From Vreelandella salicampi (GTDB lineage: Bacteria; Pseudomonadota; Gammaproteobacteria; Pseudomonadales; Halomonadaceae): a DNA stretch of 64,000 nucleotides. Every line of letters starts with the position of its first letter. Position 1 is the first letter of the stretch. Where the stretch lies: contig NZ_JACCDF010000007.1 of NCBI RefSeq assembly GCF_013415105.1, positions 1 through 64,000 of the forward strand. The letters are read 5' to 3'. Below the pieces are notes generated by a model that was not told the DNA's origin, did no database searches, and worked only from the letters and a program-made list of their open reading frames with translations. This document shows positions 62,858 through 64,000 of the stretch, piece after piece. The translations under genes and the position numbers were made by a program.

Positions 62858-64000
62858 ATGAGCTTCAATGCCAAACAGTTTTTAACCACGGTAAGCGCCT
62901 CCCCCGGCGTTTACCGTATGCTCGACGCGAGCGGCAACACCCTCTACGTGGGCAAGGCGAAGCGCTTAAACGCTCGCCTTTCAAGCTATTTTCGTGGCAG
63001 TTTAAACGCCAAAACGCAGGCCATGGTAAGCCGCATTGCGGATATTCAGCTTACCGTCACGCGCAGTGAAACCGAGGCGCTGCTGCTCGAACAAACACTG
63101 ATCAAAGAACTCCGCCCTCCCTACAACATTCTGCTGCGCGACGATAAATCCTACCCGTTCGTTTTTGTCAGCGACCGCCACCCGTTTCCCGCGCTGGAGT
63201 ACAAGCGCGTCCGCCAACGCCGTAACGACGGCCGCTATTTAGGACCTTATCCGAGTAGCGGCGCCGTGCGCGAAAGCTTGGCGCTGATGCAGAAAATCTT
63301 TCGCATCCGCAATTGTGAGGATAGCGTCTTTGCCCACCGCTCGCGGCCTTGCCTGCAGTACCAAATCGAGCGCTGTAGCGCGCCCTGCGTCGGGTATATA
63401 TCCGAGCAAGAATATCGCCGCGACGTCGAGCACGCTATCATGTGCTTAGAAGGCAAAAGCGAACACGTCACCCAAGCATTAAATGATGCCATGGAAGCCG
63501 CCAGCCAAGCGCTGGATTTTGAGGAAGCGGCGCGCCTTCGCGATCAAGTCCAGCACCTTCGCCAGCTGCAGCAGCGCCAGTTCGTGGATAACGAGCGGGG
63601 CGAGGCCGATATTTTCGCCCTGGCTCAACGCCCTGGCGGGCTGGCCATTTCGATTCTTAGCGTGCGCGATGGCCGCATGCTTGGCGCTCGCCATCACACC
63701 CCCAAAAACGACTTGGACTTCGCCCCGTCGACGCTGTTAACCGACGTGGTCAGCCAATACTACCTCGGCCAGCCCCACGAAGTACCGGCCGAGGTCATCA
63801 CGAGCTTGGCGTTGGATGATAGCGAACTGCTTGCCGATGTTCTTTCTCAGCAAGCGGGCAAGCGCGTTCGCGTCACTCATCAGGTGCGCGGTCACCGTGC
63901 TCAGTGGCAACAACTGGCCATCACCAACGCCGAACAACAGTTAGCGTCCATGCTTGCCAGCCATCAGCAAATGAGCGAGCGCTTCCAAGCGCTCCAACAA
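62858..64000 (+). CDS. uvrC: Excinuclease ABC subunit C, 5' part (runs off the window)
   Basis: The first 381 codons of UvrC, open to the last base. GIY-YIG nuclease domain (residues about 12-95: PGVYRM, LYVGKAKRL, ETEALLLEQTLIKELRPPYN), the cysteine-rich module (CLQYQIERCSAPCVG, near 170), UvrB-binding UVR motif (FEEAARLRDQV, near 225), then the start of the RNase H-like nuclease half. UvrC makes both incisions in nucleotide excision repair. ATG with GTAGGAA upstream. The helix-hairpin-helix end lies outside. Confidence 0.95.
   Translation, partial: MSFNAKQFLTTVSASPGVYRMLDASGNTLYVGKAKRLNARLSSYFRGSLNAKTQAMVSRIADIQLTVTRSETEALLLEQTLIKELRPPYNILLRDDKSYPFVFVSDRHPFPALEYKRVRQRRNDGRYLGPYPSSGAVRESLALMQKIFRIRNCEDSVFAHRSRPCLQYQIERCSAPCVGYISEQEYRRDVEHAIMCLEGKSEHVTQALNDAMEAASQALDFEEAARLRDQVQHLRQLQQRQFVDNERGEADIFALAQRPGGLAISILSVRDGRMLGARHHTPKNDLDFAPSTLLTDVVSQYYLGQPHEVPAEVITSLALDDSELLADVLSQQAGKRVRVTHQVRGHRAQWQQLAITNAEQQLASMLASHQQMSERFQALQQ

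Noticed and set aside
1-64000. Search for CRISPR arrays, insertion sequences, prophage genes, integrases and rRNA
   Set aside because: No regularly spaced repeats, transposase or integrase motifs, or rRNA sequence noticed; one tRNA (Ala) was found and is not flanked by an integrase.

Overview
The window looks like a chromosome segment of a moderately halophilic gammaproteobacterium, most likely Halomonas or a close relative (Halomonadaceae). This rests on the acidic composition of the exported and signalling proteins (the phosphate-binding protein PstS, the MlaA tail), gammaproteobacterial gene orders (dnaX-ybaB-recR, rnd-ycgL-ycgN, uvrY/gacA-uvrC), and the mix of arsenic, phosphate and c-di-GMP genes. 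The genus is inferred from gene content and not from a marker gene. Coding density is high and no gap between genes exceeds 300 bases. I saw no insertion sequence, prophage, CRISPR array or rRNA.

Region by region. 0.3-6.8 kb: fatty-acid or acyl-CoA catabolism (acyl-CoA dehydrogenase, hydroxyacyl-CoA dehydrogenase of the SDR type, acyl-CoA synthetase, TetR regulator, thiolase) with a PsrA-like box. 7-26.3 kb: a large arsenic and phosphate region. It holds an arsC-MCP pair diverging from acr3; then menA, a BASS transporter and a TIGR01777 protein; then an ECF sigma factor of SigZ type, an ArsP-like permease, a small thioredoxin-like protein, a second arsC-like gene, arsH and a CC/Se-motif protein; then a PAS-GGDEF-EAL protein, gapdh-arsJ, and pstSCAB behind a clear Pho box. 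No arsR-type repressor is present. 26.3-41.8 kb: mostly housekeeping genes (Bcr/CflA exporter, transaldolase, a STAS / PP2C / MlaA / KAS III cluster, hrpA, fadD, a class II glutamine amidotransferase, oligopeptidase B).

41.8-55.2 kb is a sensory island. It contains bphO and a bacteriophytochrome with only its photosensory core, read behind a giant CheB-CheR-PAS-GGDEF-EAL protein; a 6-TM chemoreceptor with membrane histidines; a LOV-GGDEF-EAL blue-light protein; an Aer-type FAD-PAS aerotaxis receptor; and an FNR-type [4Fe-4S] regulator. Red/far-red light, blue light and oxygen/redox inputs therefore sit together with chemotaxis and c-di-GMP outputs. This is the most unusual part of the window.

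55.4-64 kb is core: ycgN, ycgL, rnd, recR, ybaB, dnaX, grxD, argF, tRNA-Ala(GGC), the gacA/uvrY regulator and the first 381 codons of uvrC, which runs off the end.

How the parts fit: phosphate starvation would switch on Pst through PhoB, and Pst can also let arsenate in. GAPDH-ArsJ can export arsenate as 1-arseno-3-phosphoglycerate, the two ArsC proteins reduce it, Acr3 exports arsenite, and ArsH plus the ArsP-like permease would deal with organic arsenicals. Enzyme roles come from family knowledge; the coupling between neighbours is inferred.
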